Under the pieces are notes generated by a model that was not told where the DNA came from, did no database searches, and saw only the letters and a list, made by a program, of their open reading frames with translations. From Spirodela intermedia (lineage: Eukaryota > Streptophyta > Magnoliopsida > Alismatales > Araceae): a stretch of 64,000 nucleotides of DNA. The translations under genes and the position numbers were made by a program. Numbering within the stretch: the first letter of the stretch is position 1; each line of letters opens with the position of its first letter. Below are positions 46,101 to 58,750 of the stretch, piece by piece. The DNA lies in contig LR746269.1 of assembly GCA_902729315.2 (NCBI GenBank), forward strand, positions 9,708,231-9,772,230, written 5' to 3'.

Positions 46101-49100
46101 AATGACAAGTTATAAAACATGCCTTTAAAATCAAGAAATCATAATAGTGATTACGAAGACATCAATGCAAATTGAAATGGAAATGGGGAAGGTGACTCAG
46201 AATGAAAATACAACAAACAGTACCTTTTTAGATAAAGGGGCGAGATGTATAAGTCTCCTCACTAGCCTTAATCCAAAGCTTCGATATGGCAACAGGAACA
46301 ACACCTGTGGGAGAGTAGGTATACAGAATATCGAAATAAGGGTATGAAAAAACCTCTATCAGAAGAAATCTGAAGAAAAAGCGCCATTAGCACATTTATA
46401 AATATGATACACTATGAATTAGTATACTCCAAGGCTATGTCCAGGCAGAGAAGAATTATGACGCATACCTCTAGCAGCTAATTACACCACTCACTCTTCT
46501 CATACATCTTCTTGCAGTAAAACCCAGTCGAAAACTTAGAAACGTGCTATTATTATATTTACTAAAAGCTCTTTTACTATTTTTTCATATCTTTCAAGAC
46601 TCTGACCTCGTCCCTTTCAACATAGATCATTAGATCAGCTTGGCTGATTCAATTCTTCAAGCCCTAATTTCCACCATGTAAGACAATAAGGTATGAAAAT
46701 CTATGCTTGTAAAGAAGAGAAAGCTAGAAAGAGGAAAAAGCAGTACACAAATGAATTGATAATTAAACCCAGCTACAAGACACCCGAAACTCATGTGAAA
46801 ATGAAGGTGACAATCTTACTATCAGGGTCCTCCATTAGCTTATCAAACTAATGCTAGATTTTAAATAAAACCTCTGAAAATTACCTTTGGCCGAGTAAAC
46901 CCTTGATCACGAAAATCGTTGCCATTAAGTAGCTCTTCCTTTGCGGTATCTTGATCCTTTGCCAGCTTTGCATCATTTTTAATCACAAGATCTCTTGTTC
47001 TGAAAACATGATTTATCTACAGAGAAAACATTCCACGTAATTATTTACACAGAGCATTAAGTATATCAATCATAAGAAACAACTAAACAGAAAAAACCTT
47101 GATAAACTTTACCTAAAACAACAATCCGAAACAAGGATAATGAATGGACAACAATGAAGAAAGATCTGAACTTACAGCATGCATAATATATGAATCCATG
47201 ATATCAGAATCCTCCTGTGTGCCTTTGAAATAGAAGGGCTTTTTGCTACAATGCATTATATCCCGATAGCTATTACCTAAAATATTTCACAAGAAAGATA
47301 TTAAATTATGACAGAATAAATCACCAATTACCAGCCAAAATCACAAGATTATCAACAATGAGGAACGTACGGGCAACAATCATGACTCCTCTCATTGATG
47401 GATATACTAGACTGACATAGAAGAGGTAAAGAATCTCACAGAGAAAAATGATTAAAGAATTGCTCAAAATTGTTTGTATCCTGGAGTCAGACCTAAGCTG
47501 TGTACAACAAAAGTATGATGGACAGAAGTTGAGATAATAGAGAAAGGAACCACAAAAACACACCAGTGATGTACATATGAAGAGAAAAATCTCTTTACAA
47601 GTCCATCTCAATAATGTAAGCCAAATATTAAGGCTGAAGCATGATAAGCCTCCAGCCAAGAAATACTCAAGAAGGAAGTAGCTTCCAGTTTCTATGGGTT
47701 CAACCACTGCGCATGGAACTTAGTAGGCATCCATGTAGGAAGGAGACGGCTGAGGGTTATAAATAAGGGGACTCAGTTGTATAGGAGGGTTAGAAAGGAC
47801 CATTTGGTCCCAAAGTCTCTGGAGATCCTCTGCTTGTTGTGTTTGAGCCGATTTGGTCTCCACGACTGAACCCTTCTTCTCCTAATCCTTATTTCCCGTA
47901 TCCCTCGAAAAGAATCATATTCTTTTCTGGATCAAGGTTCTTACCAAAGCATTAGAAACAAAAGAAGGCATGCCACAAAAATATGCCAGCATCCAGACCA
48001 AACATCGCATCCCTTAAACAACACCATAGCAGTCTTCAGAAGACGTGAGAAAGGGCAAATTAAAAAAAGAAAGACCATTCAACCATTCAAAGAAGTTAGG
48101 AATAACTACCATAGCTTTCAATAGAAAAAAAAATGAATATTACACAGGCATTTCATGAGAATGTAAAAAATATTTGAAGACGGATGAATATACAGAAGAT
48201 GGTGCCATTAGGACACTTACAGAGTGAGAAGAATTGTCTTTGCCTGGATGAATGAAAATCGTTGCCCCCAAAAGCTTTATATTCTTTTAACCAATGATTG
48301 TACAATTTTGGCAGAAGCCCATATCGCTTATCACTATCCACGTCCTGAAAACAAAATTGGGCATCAGATATGTAACTGAAATCTAGATTTAACCTTCTAA
48401 ACTCAGCTTACTAAGAAAAGAACCAAAATTCAAGAACATCGCAAATAAGAATGAAAGAAATATTTTTGCTACTGCATTACATCTGCCTTCAGAATCCATA
48501 GTCAATGTTGAAGAATATTGTAACCACTTGTAATTTAAGTACCTTCAAAAAACATTCTCCTGTTCCAACCCACTTGGACAATGCCGAATCAATTACAGGC
48601 ATCTCCCACTTAAACTTCCACGACTTCTTCATCAACTCATCAACCTCTTCGCTTTTCAGTGTGACTCCAAAATGATCATGGGAAGTGCTGAATAAAGTTA
48701 ACAAAGGACATAAGATAAGGAAGAAACAACGAAGCCCACATAAGATGGCGGTTAGTTAAGTCGTAATCGTCTTATCGTATCATCTTTAACTTTTGAAAAG
48801 GTTGGGACGAAGACCTGCATTAGGATACTTTGAGCAATATCTTTAGACACCTCAGACTGAACCTAAATTCCTCGTTTGTTGGAACTATAAATCCCAGTTA
48901 GCAGACAGGATACTTGCCGATGTAAATTCGTTATGACTAACCAAACCTCACACTGCTTTACTACAAAAAAGAATGGACTCTAATTCGCTACAAAAAAATA
49001 CTTTCAACAAGCGACCACAAAAGAATGGACATTAAACGACATTTATCTCCTGTAATTATTAAGCTCAATACCTTGTGATCCTAAACTAATTATGATTTTC

Positions 49101-52045
49101 CCTTTGGAAAGCAAGATGAGCGACCCATTCAAGTAAAGTTGACCGACCTTTCACCATCTGATTCATCAGAAGTATCTCCATCATCACTTTCCTCACTCTC
49201 TTCGTGGTCACTATTAGAGAATTTATCATTAAAAGTTTCATCATCTCCTTCATGTTCCACAACAGACTTATGCTTTCTTTTGAGGGGATACCGAGAGTCT
49301 TGGCCAGACTCATTGTCTGATTCTGGAAGATATTCAGAAAAGATTAAGAAAAATATAAAGTAGATGTCAGAGTATGCACAACTGGAGTTTGTGACGTGCA
49401 TTATTCGTACAAAGATGAAAGAGTATCAAAGTACTCGTACTGAAAAAATTTAAGGTAAAACCTTGTTCGTTGACTTCCATAATAATGTCAAAAGACTCAG
49501 CTAAACTGATGTTTCGGTCAGTGGATAAAATAATATATGATAATAACTAGTAAAACGAGTAACAAGAGGAAGCAAAAAACTCAGGAGCCCGTAACATGAT
49601 CCGAGCTAGAAGATAATATAACAGTAGATTACGAAATCTTTTGAATAAAGGTGATCAACTGAATAACATTTCAATGCAATGAAAAAGGGTGAACTAACGA
49701 GTAAAACGAAAAGAAGAAAAAGATGCAGGATACTATATTCCATAATCATCTCACCTAAGAAGTTCCATCATCTGATGGCCCTCCAACAATCTGCATAGAT
49801 GTATCATTATCAAGCCTATACTTTGTTTTTTTCGTTTCTCCTTCTGAAGAGGGTAGAACCATGTAGTCCCACGTATACACAGGATTTTTACCAGCGCCTT
49901 CTAATATTTTAGTTACCATTCCCAGATTATTGTCACTTAGCGTTCCCACAGTAATTGTTACCATTTCCAGATTTTTACCAGCATTTTCACTTCTTTTTTT
50001 CTCAGTTAGACTTAAATAACATTGCGAAAAAGAGCGCAGTTCTCCGAAATAAATGAAATGGCATACATTTCCCATAGTTATTGTCGCCAATTTACCAACT
50101 GACTATAAAAAGATTTCTTGCTGGAGTATCAACTCCCCCTATTTTGTGAGCATATTTTTAGAAGGATAAAAAAAAGACATTGCATGAGAACTGAGAATAT
50201 AGTTTGAAGATAGTTATTATATTTTACCGCATAAATTGGCTCTGCCATCTGAGGTTTCCTGGCGATTGGCCAAAAGAAAAAGGCAGAAATAAGCACCTGA
50301 CATCATTCTAATTATTATCACTGCCAGCATTATACTCTCTATATCTTTCAATTGCTCCTCCCAAAAAAGAAAGAAGCAAAAACTTATGACAGAAACAAAA
50401 TTTAAAAAGGCAATTTTACAATCATATTATATCGAATTTATTTCTTGCAAATATGAATGATAAGGCATGGTCCGGCATATTTTATTCTAAGATTATCATC
50501 TCGACACAAAATCAGTCCTATCGTCAAAGTTACTTTGATTTGTCTGGTACAGACATCTTAGAATAATCAATACTCTCTACTAACCATGTACTCTTCCGTC
50601 TAAATCCTATGTTTCAAAAATCAAAAGAACCAATAAGAGAATCCAATACAGGACAAGGATAATGGTAATAGCTGAAAATATTCGATTCCTTTCTGGTGTC
50701 AGATGTTGGGATTCGTAATAGGCACCAAATGAGATATGAAAGAACGACCATGTATTGTTAATTCAAATATGTTGGAGAGAAGTACCTTCTTCACTGCCAT
50801 TCTCTTCTTCAGAACTACCAGTATATTCAGAACCGGAATTTTCATCCTCAGTACCACTTGCCTCTTCTTGCTCTCTTTGTCTATTTTTGAGCAAAATGTA
50901 AAAAAGAAAGAAATTAGCTTTTTCAAAAGAAACTTGAAAGGCACATATATGAGGAATATAAAAAGAAAATCACTTTATAGTGGAATGCAACCAATTACAT
51001 AGCTGAGTTATCTAGAAAAAAGTACTCCGGTTTAAAACAGAAAGTTGTTAAAACACCAAATTTTGAATATTTCCATCAGATTACTACCACAGTGGTTACC
51101 TCAGCTTGTATGCATCATAGCGTGATTGACTACCAGAAGAAAGTGCTTTCAGCAGGTCGTCAAAGACAGGACGCTCCTTGTAAGTTTTTTCATCAGAAGT
51201 CGTGTCCCCCGAAGACTCTTCAGAGAAATTTTCTAAAGTAGTTTGACCATGGGTCACCGTCAAGTCAAAGAAAAGAAAAGAGACAACAAAGAAGTATGTC
51301 CAAAGAGGACTTAAAATTCCTTTTTCAAACTAGTGCTACGCTGGAGAAAAACAAATGTAAAGTTTCACAGTGATAGTAATAAAATTCTAAGGAAGAAGAG
51401 CAACTTCAACCAATTATGTTGCCAGACTGAATGGTCAACTCGGATCTGTAAGTCCAGTGTGGCACGTTCCAAAAATCGCTTCACGAATGCAATAAAAAAA
51501 TATATATTTAAAAAGTGCGGCACTTATAAGAACCTGAATCAGGCAGCGATCGGTGACGAGCAGACATAGGCCTGTCATCTACACGTTGTTTCTTTCTTAC
51601 GACCTCAGTTGCCCCACCCTTCTCTTGTGTCTTGTTCCTCTTCGGTCCTTTAAATTCCAAAGAAAAAAAAAGGAACACAAAACCACCGTCACATTAGTGA
51701 ACTCATTGCACAACATATTTACGACATCACCAATAACATCAGATTCTTTCGCATGATACTAGAAGGAACTTTTTCCATTATAAGGTTTGAACCCATCCGG
51801 TCGGGTGATCATATGGCATCCAAATTTTCGATTTTTTGATAATTCACTAGAATTTCCGTTATAATAGTCATCAAATGCGAGTACGGAGAGAAACGGTGCT
51901 CATGAAATAATGTCGTCCGGTCATACTTGCATTAATCTCAATGGAAATCTCAGCAGAAAAGCATGCTCTGACCATCTGTTAGGAATTTCCTCCATCTACC
52001 TTTTCTTTTCGCGTTCATCCTCATCCCGGTGAAGCGCTTCGCCAT
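39690..52045 (-). CDS. NOF1: NOF1/UTP25 (digestive organ expansion factor homologue), 25 exons
   Basis: Exons on the minus strand: 52045-52000, 51647-51534, 51232-51100, 50880-50786, 49322-49148, 48687-48543, 48344-48221, 47276-47176, 47016-46885, 46304-46224, 45254-45052, 44155-44083, 42987-42928, 42784-42746, 42662-42574, 42357-42293, 41991-41945, 41880-41821, 41407-41336, 41068-41039, 40849-40755, 40620-40515, 40226-40164, 40058-39987, 39764-39690. All phases agree and give 764 aa plus stop. The N-terminus is basic, then acidic Ser/Glu-rich. The conserved core includes [68 protein letters not shown] and [11 protein letters not shown]. The family is a nucleolar U3 snoRNP/90S pre-ribosome component needed for 18S rRNA maturation, with a degenerate DEAD-helicase fold (HADV instead of DEAD). 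The length matches the family. The weakest join is the donor of exon 2 (GTTCTT). Confidence 0.93.
40107..40157. repeat. (AG)n microsatellite in NOF1 intron 23
   Basis: About 25 AG units. On the gene strand this is a CT run starting a few bases after the GTAGGC donor of exon 23. The relic copy at 33500-33545 has only short GAGAGA runs at this point. Confidence 0.9.
45383..45732. repeat. Dispersed repeat R2, copy 3, inside NOF1 intron 10
   Basis: Four degenerate tandem units of 54-58 bp, same strand orientation as the copies at 15790 and 31222. It starts at GATTTGATACTTGTTC and ends near GAACTAGAAAGTAAAC. Confidence 0.7.
49755..50090 (-). other. Unassigned open frame in NOF1 intron 4
   Basis: 111 codons on the gene strand, in the 1.46-kb intron between exons 4 and 5. 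The intron splices in frame without it, so it is probably not constitutive coding sequence. The motif GCTGGTAAAAATC occurs twice, each copy close to a GG(A)AATGGTAAC stretch, so part of the frame is an internal repeat. No known domain. Confidence 0.3.
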
Positions 52046-52340
52046 TGGAGGCCGCCCGCAGATGGGGAACACTGCCGAACGGGGAGAGGGAGGAGAGCGG
52101 GTTGTTGCCGCTGATTGAAGCTGGGGCTCGGAAGCCCGGAAGGGTAGAATGGCAGGGTTTGCAGCCGGACGGCGAGGAGGCCGCCGCCGGAGGAAGGAGG
52201 AGGCGGGGGGCGGGACGCCGGAGCAGAGGGGAGGTTCGCAGCCCGAGCAGGGTAGAAGAACCGGGGACCTCCTTAAACCTCAGCCCGGAGCAGCAACGGG
52301 CCACGAGTATTTATGGACTTCCGGCCCACTAATAACTTGT
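52046..52340 (-). promoter_or_regulatory. NOF1 5' UTR and proximal promoter (GC-rich)
   Basis: Strongly GC-rich, with many GGAGG/CCGCC words, immediately upstream of the NOF1 ATG. Open frames on both strands here are by-products of the base composition. No TATA box was identified. Confidence 0.45.
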
Positions 52341-53207
52341 CTCCGTAGACAAATTCTAAGAATTTTCGTCCCTTCCCAAGTACCATCTGATGAACAGACC
52401 AGATAAGAAGAGGTAAAACAAGGTTATAAATTTTTCCAAGCTAGTATGAAATAAATATATATATATATATCTTAAAAAAATACTAAAAAATATTTTCCAA
52501 CACACACTTGTACCCATAATTATTTATTAAATAAATTCACAAAGTACAAAAAGAGAGTACAATTTTATTTTATTTTTATTTTTGTGGATTTTAGTTATGA
52601 TCAGCCTTGTGACTTTTGTTGAAGCAATAATGAGAGGTAAAACAGTAGATCAAGATCAAATGGAAGCCATTTTCCTTTTATTTTTTCATATTTGATCAAA
52701 AGAGAGTTGACCCAAATCATGCGAAGAACTCAACCCCATCGTGGCAGCAGAATGTTACCACTTTTATCATTTTTTCGAAAAAGGTCCAACATTTCTCTAC
52801 CCAAAAGCAAAGCTGCTCGCCAAGAACCCGCAGGCTTTACCTCAGCTGCTGTGTGAAGGGATCATAGCAGCAGAAGGCATGCTGTTTTTCTTTCTTTTCT
52901 TTTTTTCCTTATCATAAACAAGCCCCTATGAGCGAGCGATCACCTGCGTTGACTTTTTGAGGGATCTTGAACCCAGAAAAACATGCTACTACCGAGCGTC
53001 TTGCATCCGGGCAGGGAAGTGTAGAGTATCATAAGAAGAGAAATATATCTCTACTCGTCCCTGAATGAATCGGGCTCGTCAACTCCTACATAAACAAACC
53101 CAAAGCGAGTTCAGTCCAGATGCATTCACTCCCGATAATCTCTGACCTGAAGCTCTCTGATTTATTTAGTAGTAAAAAACGAGTTGCATATTGATTATTG
53201 ACAGCAC
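52341..53207. other. Intergenic DNA upstream of NOF1
   Basis: Contains a short (TA)n run at about 52454-52470 and T-rich tracts near 52565 and 52885-52910. No gene recognised. Confidence 0.4.
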
Positions 53208-56200
53208 AAACGGGTTCTACGTGTCCTACCCTTCTGTGTATCCATCCATCGACCCGGAAAACAGAAGGTATTCTCTAACGAATGGAGTCGCGAGGAACCC
53301 AGCTATGGAAAATCCTACTCTGATAAGAGAAACGACCAAGGAACTGTCGGATACCATAACTCAAGCTTACTAGACCAGGAACCTCCCTCCGGTCAACTGA
53401 ATTCGACCCCTCACCAGCAACAAACTGAACTATGGCAAGGACGAAAATTAGAATTACTAACCTTCTATGGGTCAAGATTTGAGAGCTACATCTTCAAGGT
53501 ATAGCTATTTTCCACCACCTACGGAGTTCCTGAGCAAGAGAAACGCAAGTTGGTGGGACTAAGTATGAATGGGTTCACGTTACACCAGTTTTAATGGGTC
53601 ATGAGCCGGCACCCCTTCCAGAATTAGGATAATTATCTCAATCATCTATCGGAAAGGTAGCCCAAATCAATCTGATTCCTTATATGATAAACTATTGAGA
53701 ATCTGCCAACATGGTACGGTGGCCGAACACCGAGAAGATTTTGAGATCCTCACCAACATCATTTGAGACATTCTGAAGCTGATGCTGAAGAGCACCTTCT
53801 TAAATAGACTCAAGGAAGAAATACAAGCCGAGGTCGGTGTGCTTCATCCAAGGGGGATGAAGAAATAATGAAGATGGGCCAAGAAGTGGAGGTAAAACTC
53901 AACCCCTCATCCCACCTATCCATGATGACCTGACCTTGACCCCCTAGACCCTCGGAGGAGTTGGCAGTCACCTTAGATCCCCAACAGTCAAGAATGTCAG
54001 ATTTGGTCACATCTGGGAGAAAGGCCGGGTGACTAGGGGCACTCCAGGCAACTCAAGAGTGGCATACTACATTACCCCAGATCAGAGGAAGAAACTAAAC
54101 CTCACATTTTAAGAGAAAAGTTACATTGGGTCACCAGGGTCGAAAGGGGTGACCCCCCAAATGCAAGGAACCATCGCCAATATGGAGCCAATACTATAGT
54201 CCCTACAAACAAGCATGAAGCCTTTAAGTTCCGTGAAAAAATTGAAAGTAGACCTATCATGATCCTAGTGGACCTTGACATAACTCACAACTTCATCGGC
54301 GACTGATTGACTTGTGACTTGCAACCACCTATGATCCAAATTTCCTAATATAAAGTTGTCACCATATTTGTTGAGAAGGTGGATGGCACGAAGCTCACAC
54401 CTCTTATTCCAATAGACCTGTAGCACACCTATATATGCGACAATTTCTTTTACTTTCCTCTAGCCATGGTGAAAGTTGTCTTCAATATGAAATGATTGAA
54501 ATTTGTAGAAATAAATATTTAAGCATGAGATTGCAATAATAGTAGAAACTTGATTTCTAGATATCAGTGACAGCAACTAAAAGAAAAATCATTAAGCTAT
54601 CAAAAATCTTGATAAGAACAAGACTTTAACTAGATACCTTTAATCCACATCTCAATATCTTTGAGACGACCCACACACTAGAGAGTCACTAATGGACTCT
54701 TATTTCTTTCAATAAAAACTTCATTTGTAATAGAAGAGAGAAGGGAAACCAAGAAAGAAAAAGAGAGTTGATGGAGAAAAAATGGAATCAAGGAAGATAG
54801 ATAAATCTCATCATCTGTTATACTAAAAAAAAAGAGAAATACATGCCCTAGTTATATAAAATAAGAAAATGTAACTTTTCTCTTAAAAGGAGGCATCTCG
54901 ACCTATGTGCAAGCAAACTCACACATCTTAGAAGTGATGGTTTCAACTTCCCTCGTTTCCCCCTCCCTCTCTCTTTACATGACCCCTGAATAGGACAAAA
55001 GTGATGAGGTGACAATTGTCCCTCTCTCCTTACACAACCCCCGAACGGGTTACATGGGGTAAGGTGACAACCGTGTCACCACCCCTCACTCCTCACATGT
55101 CTCCCAAGTGAGTTAGATGGGAGAAGGTTTCTCACACATCTCTCGAATGAGTATGACGAGAGGATACTCCTCTCACATCTCCTGAACAAGTCAGTTGTGA
55201 TGGGCTAACACTACCAACAAAGTCTCTTCGTCAATTTGTCGTGCACCTTGATGTAAGTATGTTATCTTTCCACTCTGAAATGGAATGAGTGGGTTATCAA
55301 GATGGAGTAGACAGGAGAAATGGTAGAGACTGTGCTAAAGTCACTATCTAGTCATGTGAAGGTTGGTGACTTCTGCTTCAAAATCTTCCAACTATCTACA
55401 GTTGAGTTGAGTTTAGATTCCACCATGGGGGGAAGAGCGATTATGGTGAGAATTTTCAAAGGTCTTCGTTGAGCCTCACAACTTGTCACATAGCATGAGG
55501 TTGACCACCAAATCAACTTGAACCTAGAGGTCATGCCCAACAACATCTGGCTATTCCACTACCCTACTTCCAAAAGGTAGAGTTAAAGAAAATGGTGGAA
55601 GAGATTGTCACGGCTAGCATCACACAACACACACAAAAGCCTCTACTTGAGCCTGGCGCTACTAGTCCAAAAGTAAGATGGTACTTGGAGATTTTGTGTG
55701 GACTATTGCATACTCAATCAAGCCATAGTCTATGATTACTTTTCGATTTTGGTGGTGAAGGAACTACTAGACAATCTCAATGGCAAGAAGATCTTCTCCA
55801 AACTTGATCTAAGAGTAAGGCATCACCATATCCAAGTTGAGGCAAATAACATCCTAAAGACAACGTTCCGCGCCCATGAAGGACATTACTAGTTTCTCGT
55901 GATGCCTTTCAGGATCACCAATGCTCATGTCACCTTTCAAGCACAGATGAACATAATATTCTTCAATGATATTATAATCTATAGCCAAGGTCCAAAGGAG
56001 CACAAAAGCCATTTGAACCAAGTGTTCAAAATTATGAACCAACATCAACTATAAATTCATCCAAAAAAATGTTGCTTCAATTAATACCAAATCACCTACC
56101 CTGGGCATTGGATCTCTATTGTGAGGGTTGAGATGTACTAGTAGAAGATCCAACCCATGCAAAAGTGGCTGACTTTCCATAATCTCCATGAGCTACAGGA

Positions 56201-58553
56201 GATTCTTGGGCCTATTATGATATTATCGACAATTTATTACAAGGTATGGGTCGATCGCCCTTAACCTAACCCAACTACTAAAATGAGATGCATTCTAATG
56301 GGGGGATGAGGCAAAAGAGGTATTCCAACAGCTCTAATAGGTGTTAACCTTTGTCTAATTCTCTCATTATTGGATTTTTTGCTTAACATTTGAATTAGAA
56401 ACAGATGGGTTGAGTAGAGGCATCAAAGTAATCTTGATGCAAAGGTAAAAGCTGATCACATATTTCAATTAAGAAATGTCCACCGTTGAAAAATTCACAA
56501 CCATTGACCATTTACCAACGAGAATTAGTGATGATCGTGTTAGTGACCTTAAAGTGGAAACATTACTTGTTTGGATGACACTTCATCATCTTCACCGGCC
56601 TATGGAGCTTGAGATTTATTCTGGGGCAGTAATAGGTACTACTTAACTACCAAAAATGATTGTCTAAACTACTAGTATTCAATTTTGAAACCTAGTATAA
56701 AGTTGGAATGAAAAATCAAACAATTGTTCTATTGTGAGTTTTTGACAATGTGTGGCTTCAAGAATTCATAGTGTCACGGCCAAAACTACTAGACAACATC
56801 ATCATCCAAGAGTATCACATGGACTCATACTTATTGGGCTTCCAAAATCAACTTCTCCATCAGCAAAAGAGATGGTCATCATACCCAAGACAAGAAGGGT
56901 TGACTACTAATTTCAAAGTAATCCTTCTGCATTCCTACCCTCCTGCAAGAATTTCACAACTCTCACATAGGTGGGCACTTTAGGTTCAACCACACGTATC
57001 AAAAAATCAGCAAAACATAATACATTGAGGAATGAAGCAGTAAATATGTTAATATATTGTCAACTACTTAGTATGCTAGTAGAACAAGTCTAATAATTTA
57101 TCACTAGGAAGCCTACTACAATTACTCCTCGTGAGATTTAACACAATGATAGTAGTTGTAGATAGACTCAACAAAAATGTCTACTTTTTACAACTAAAAC
57201 ATCTACTTTTAGTGAAGGACGTGACTCAAGTATTCATTTGAGATATGATTCATCTTCATGGGATTTCAAAGTCAATGTTGTCCGATAGAGATTGAATCTT
57301 CCTCAATAAATTCTGGACCGAGCTCTTTTAACTGCAGAAGACTACTCTCTAGCACATGAGTTTATATCATTCCCAAACGAATGATTAATTGGAGGTGTTG
57401 AACCGATGACTCAAAACCTATCTTCATTATTTTGTAGGAGATTGTTATAAGTAGTGGAGCCATTACATTGCATGGGTAAAATACTAGTTCAACATCACCT
57501 TCAATGTCTCCATTGGCACAACGCCTTTTAAGATAGTCTATGGTAGGGATTCCCCGACCCTCTGTTGTTATCTTTCAGGCTCTTATGTGATAGAATTATT
57601 AGATCATATGCTCCACTAGAGGGATTGGGCCATCACCACTTAGAATGAGCTCAAGTGTATATGTAAAGGCAAGTTGACCACCAAAGCAGGTACATGAGTT
57701 TTAGGTCAGAGATCGAGTGTTCCTATGGCTTCGACCCTATCAACACCACTTGGAGGCTCTATGGCCGTACAAGAACCTATCTCCATGGTTTTATGGGCCA
57801 TTCATCATCTAGGAATGAATTGGCTCAATTGCATATCACTTGGACCTTCCTAAAATGGCTCAAATGCACCCCAACTGCCATGTGTTTTAGCTGAAGTAGG
57901 TGGTCAACAATTCCGAACCTAGTGGATCACTTCCTCTCTTGGGTCCTTCAACCCCTTCACATGAGAGCCCGCGCACACAATCCTCTAAGAGTTTCAGACT
58001 TGCACCTTGATGGTAAGGTACATCAAATATGAGGGAGTATTGTTGAGGCCCTAGCCTCAACTAAGAATCCACATAGGTCAATATCTCAGATCTGATTGCA
58101 AAAAGGAATCCGGGTATATGGATCCTGCACAAATGACAGTTGAACGGTCTACTGCAGCTGAGGGCGGTGACCATTAAGATCTACCTAACAATCAGCAGGG
58201 CTGGTTAGCCCGGTAAGCGACCACGGAGAATCTGATGGAATGACTCAAGCAAACTGATGCACCGTGCTTATAGGAAATAGAAGAAGAAAAGGAAACACAA
58301 TGAAGAAGACCCCCAAGACCCACCATCTCGAAGGGGTGATTCATCAGAGAACTCTTGTAAGAGTTCTCTGTGTCCTACCCTTCTGTGTATCCTTCCCTTC
58401 CCCTAAGTTTCTCACGCTCTTCGGAGTCTAAGGACCCTCTCTCTGTATTCAGTGTTTGTGAATCAGTGAAATTCCAGCGCCCTTCTATTTGGTTTTCCAT
58501 CGGAGGCCATCCTTAGTTCAAGATTTGGCCGACCCAAATTCGGGCACCCATCA
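53208..58553 (+). mobile_element. Decayed Ty3/gypsy LTR retrotransposon
   Basis: Gag-like reading at about 53285-53600 (a TFYGSRFESYIFKV segment followed by YGVPEQEKRKLVGLSMNG). Reverse transcriptase at about 55690-56040 with ELLDNLNGKKIFSKLDLR and FLVMPFRITNAHVTFQAQMN, RNase H-like at about 56390-56590, and integrase at about 57150-57560 with DRLNKN, FHLHGISKSMLSDRD-type and SIGTTPFKIVYG motifs. Many stops and frameshifts, and parts of pol are missing. The domain order RT-RNaseH-IN marks Ty3/gypsy. The 5' LTR is reduced to about 26 bases (53222-53247) matching 58371-58396. Not functional. Confidence 0.85.
58041..58553 (+). repeat. 3' LTR of the Ty3/gypsy element
   Basis: Begins TGTTGAGGCC right after a purine-rich tract (ATGAGGGAGTAT) that can serve as polypurine tract, and ends GGGCACCCATCA. 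Length 513 bp, TG...CA ends. The 5' LTR is mostly deleted, so the borders rest on these signals only. Confidence 0.6.
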
Positions 58554-58575
58554 TAGACAAGGATTGGGAGCATGA

Positions 58576-58750
58576 AATCTCTCTCCTCTCTTTTTCTCTC
58601 GCTCTCTCTCTCTCTCCCTCGCTCTCTCTCTCACTCACTCTCTCTCACACTCGCTCTCTCTCACTCACTCTCTATCTGTCTCTCCCTCTCTTACTCTCAC
58701 TCACTCTCTCACTCCCTCCCTCCCTCGCTCTCTCTCTTCTCTCTCTCGCT
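58576..58750. repeat. Imperfect CT-rich microsatellite tract
   Basis: About 175 bases almost entirely of CTCT, CACT and CCCT words. The open frame through it is a compositional artefact. Confidence 0.9.
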
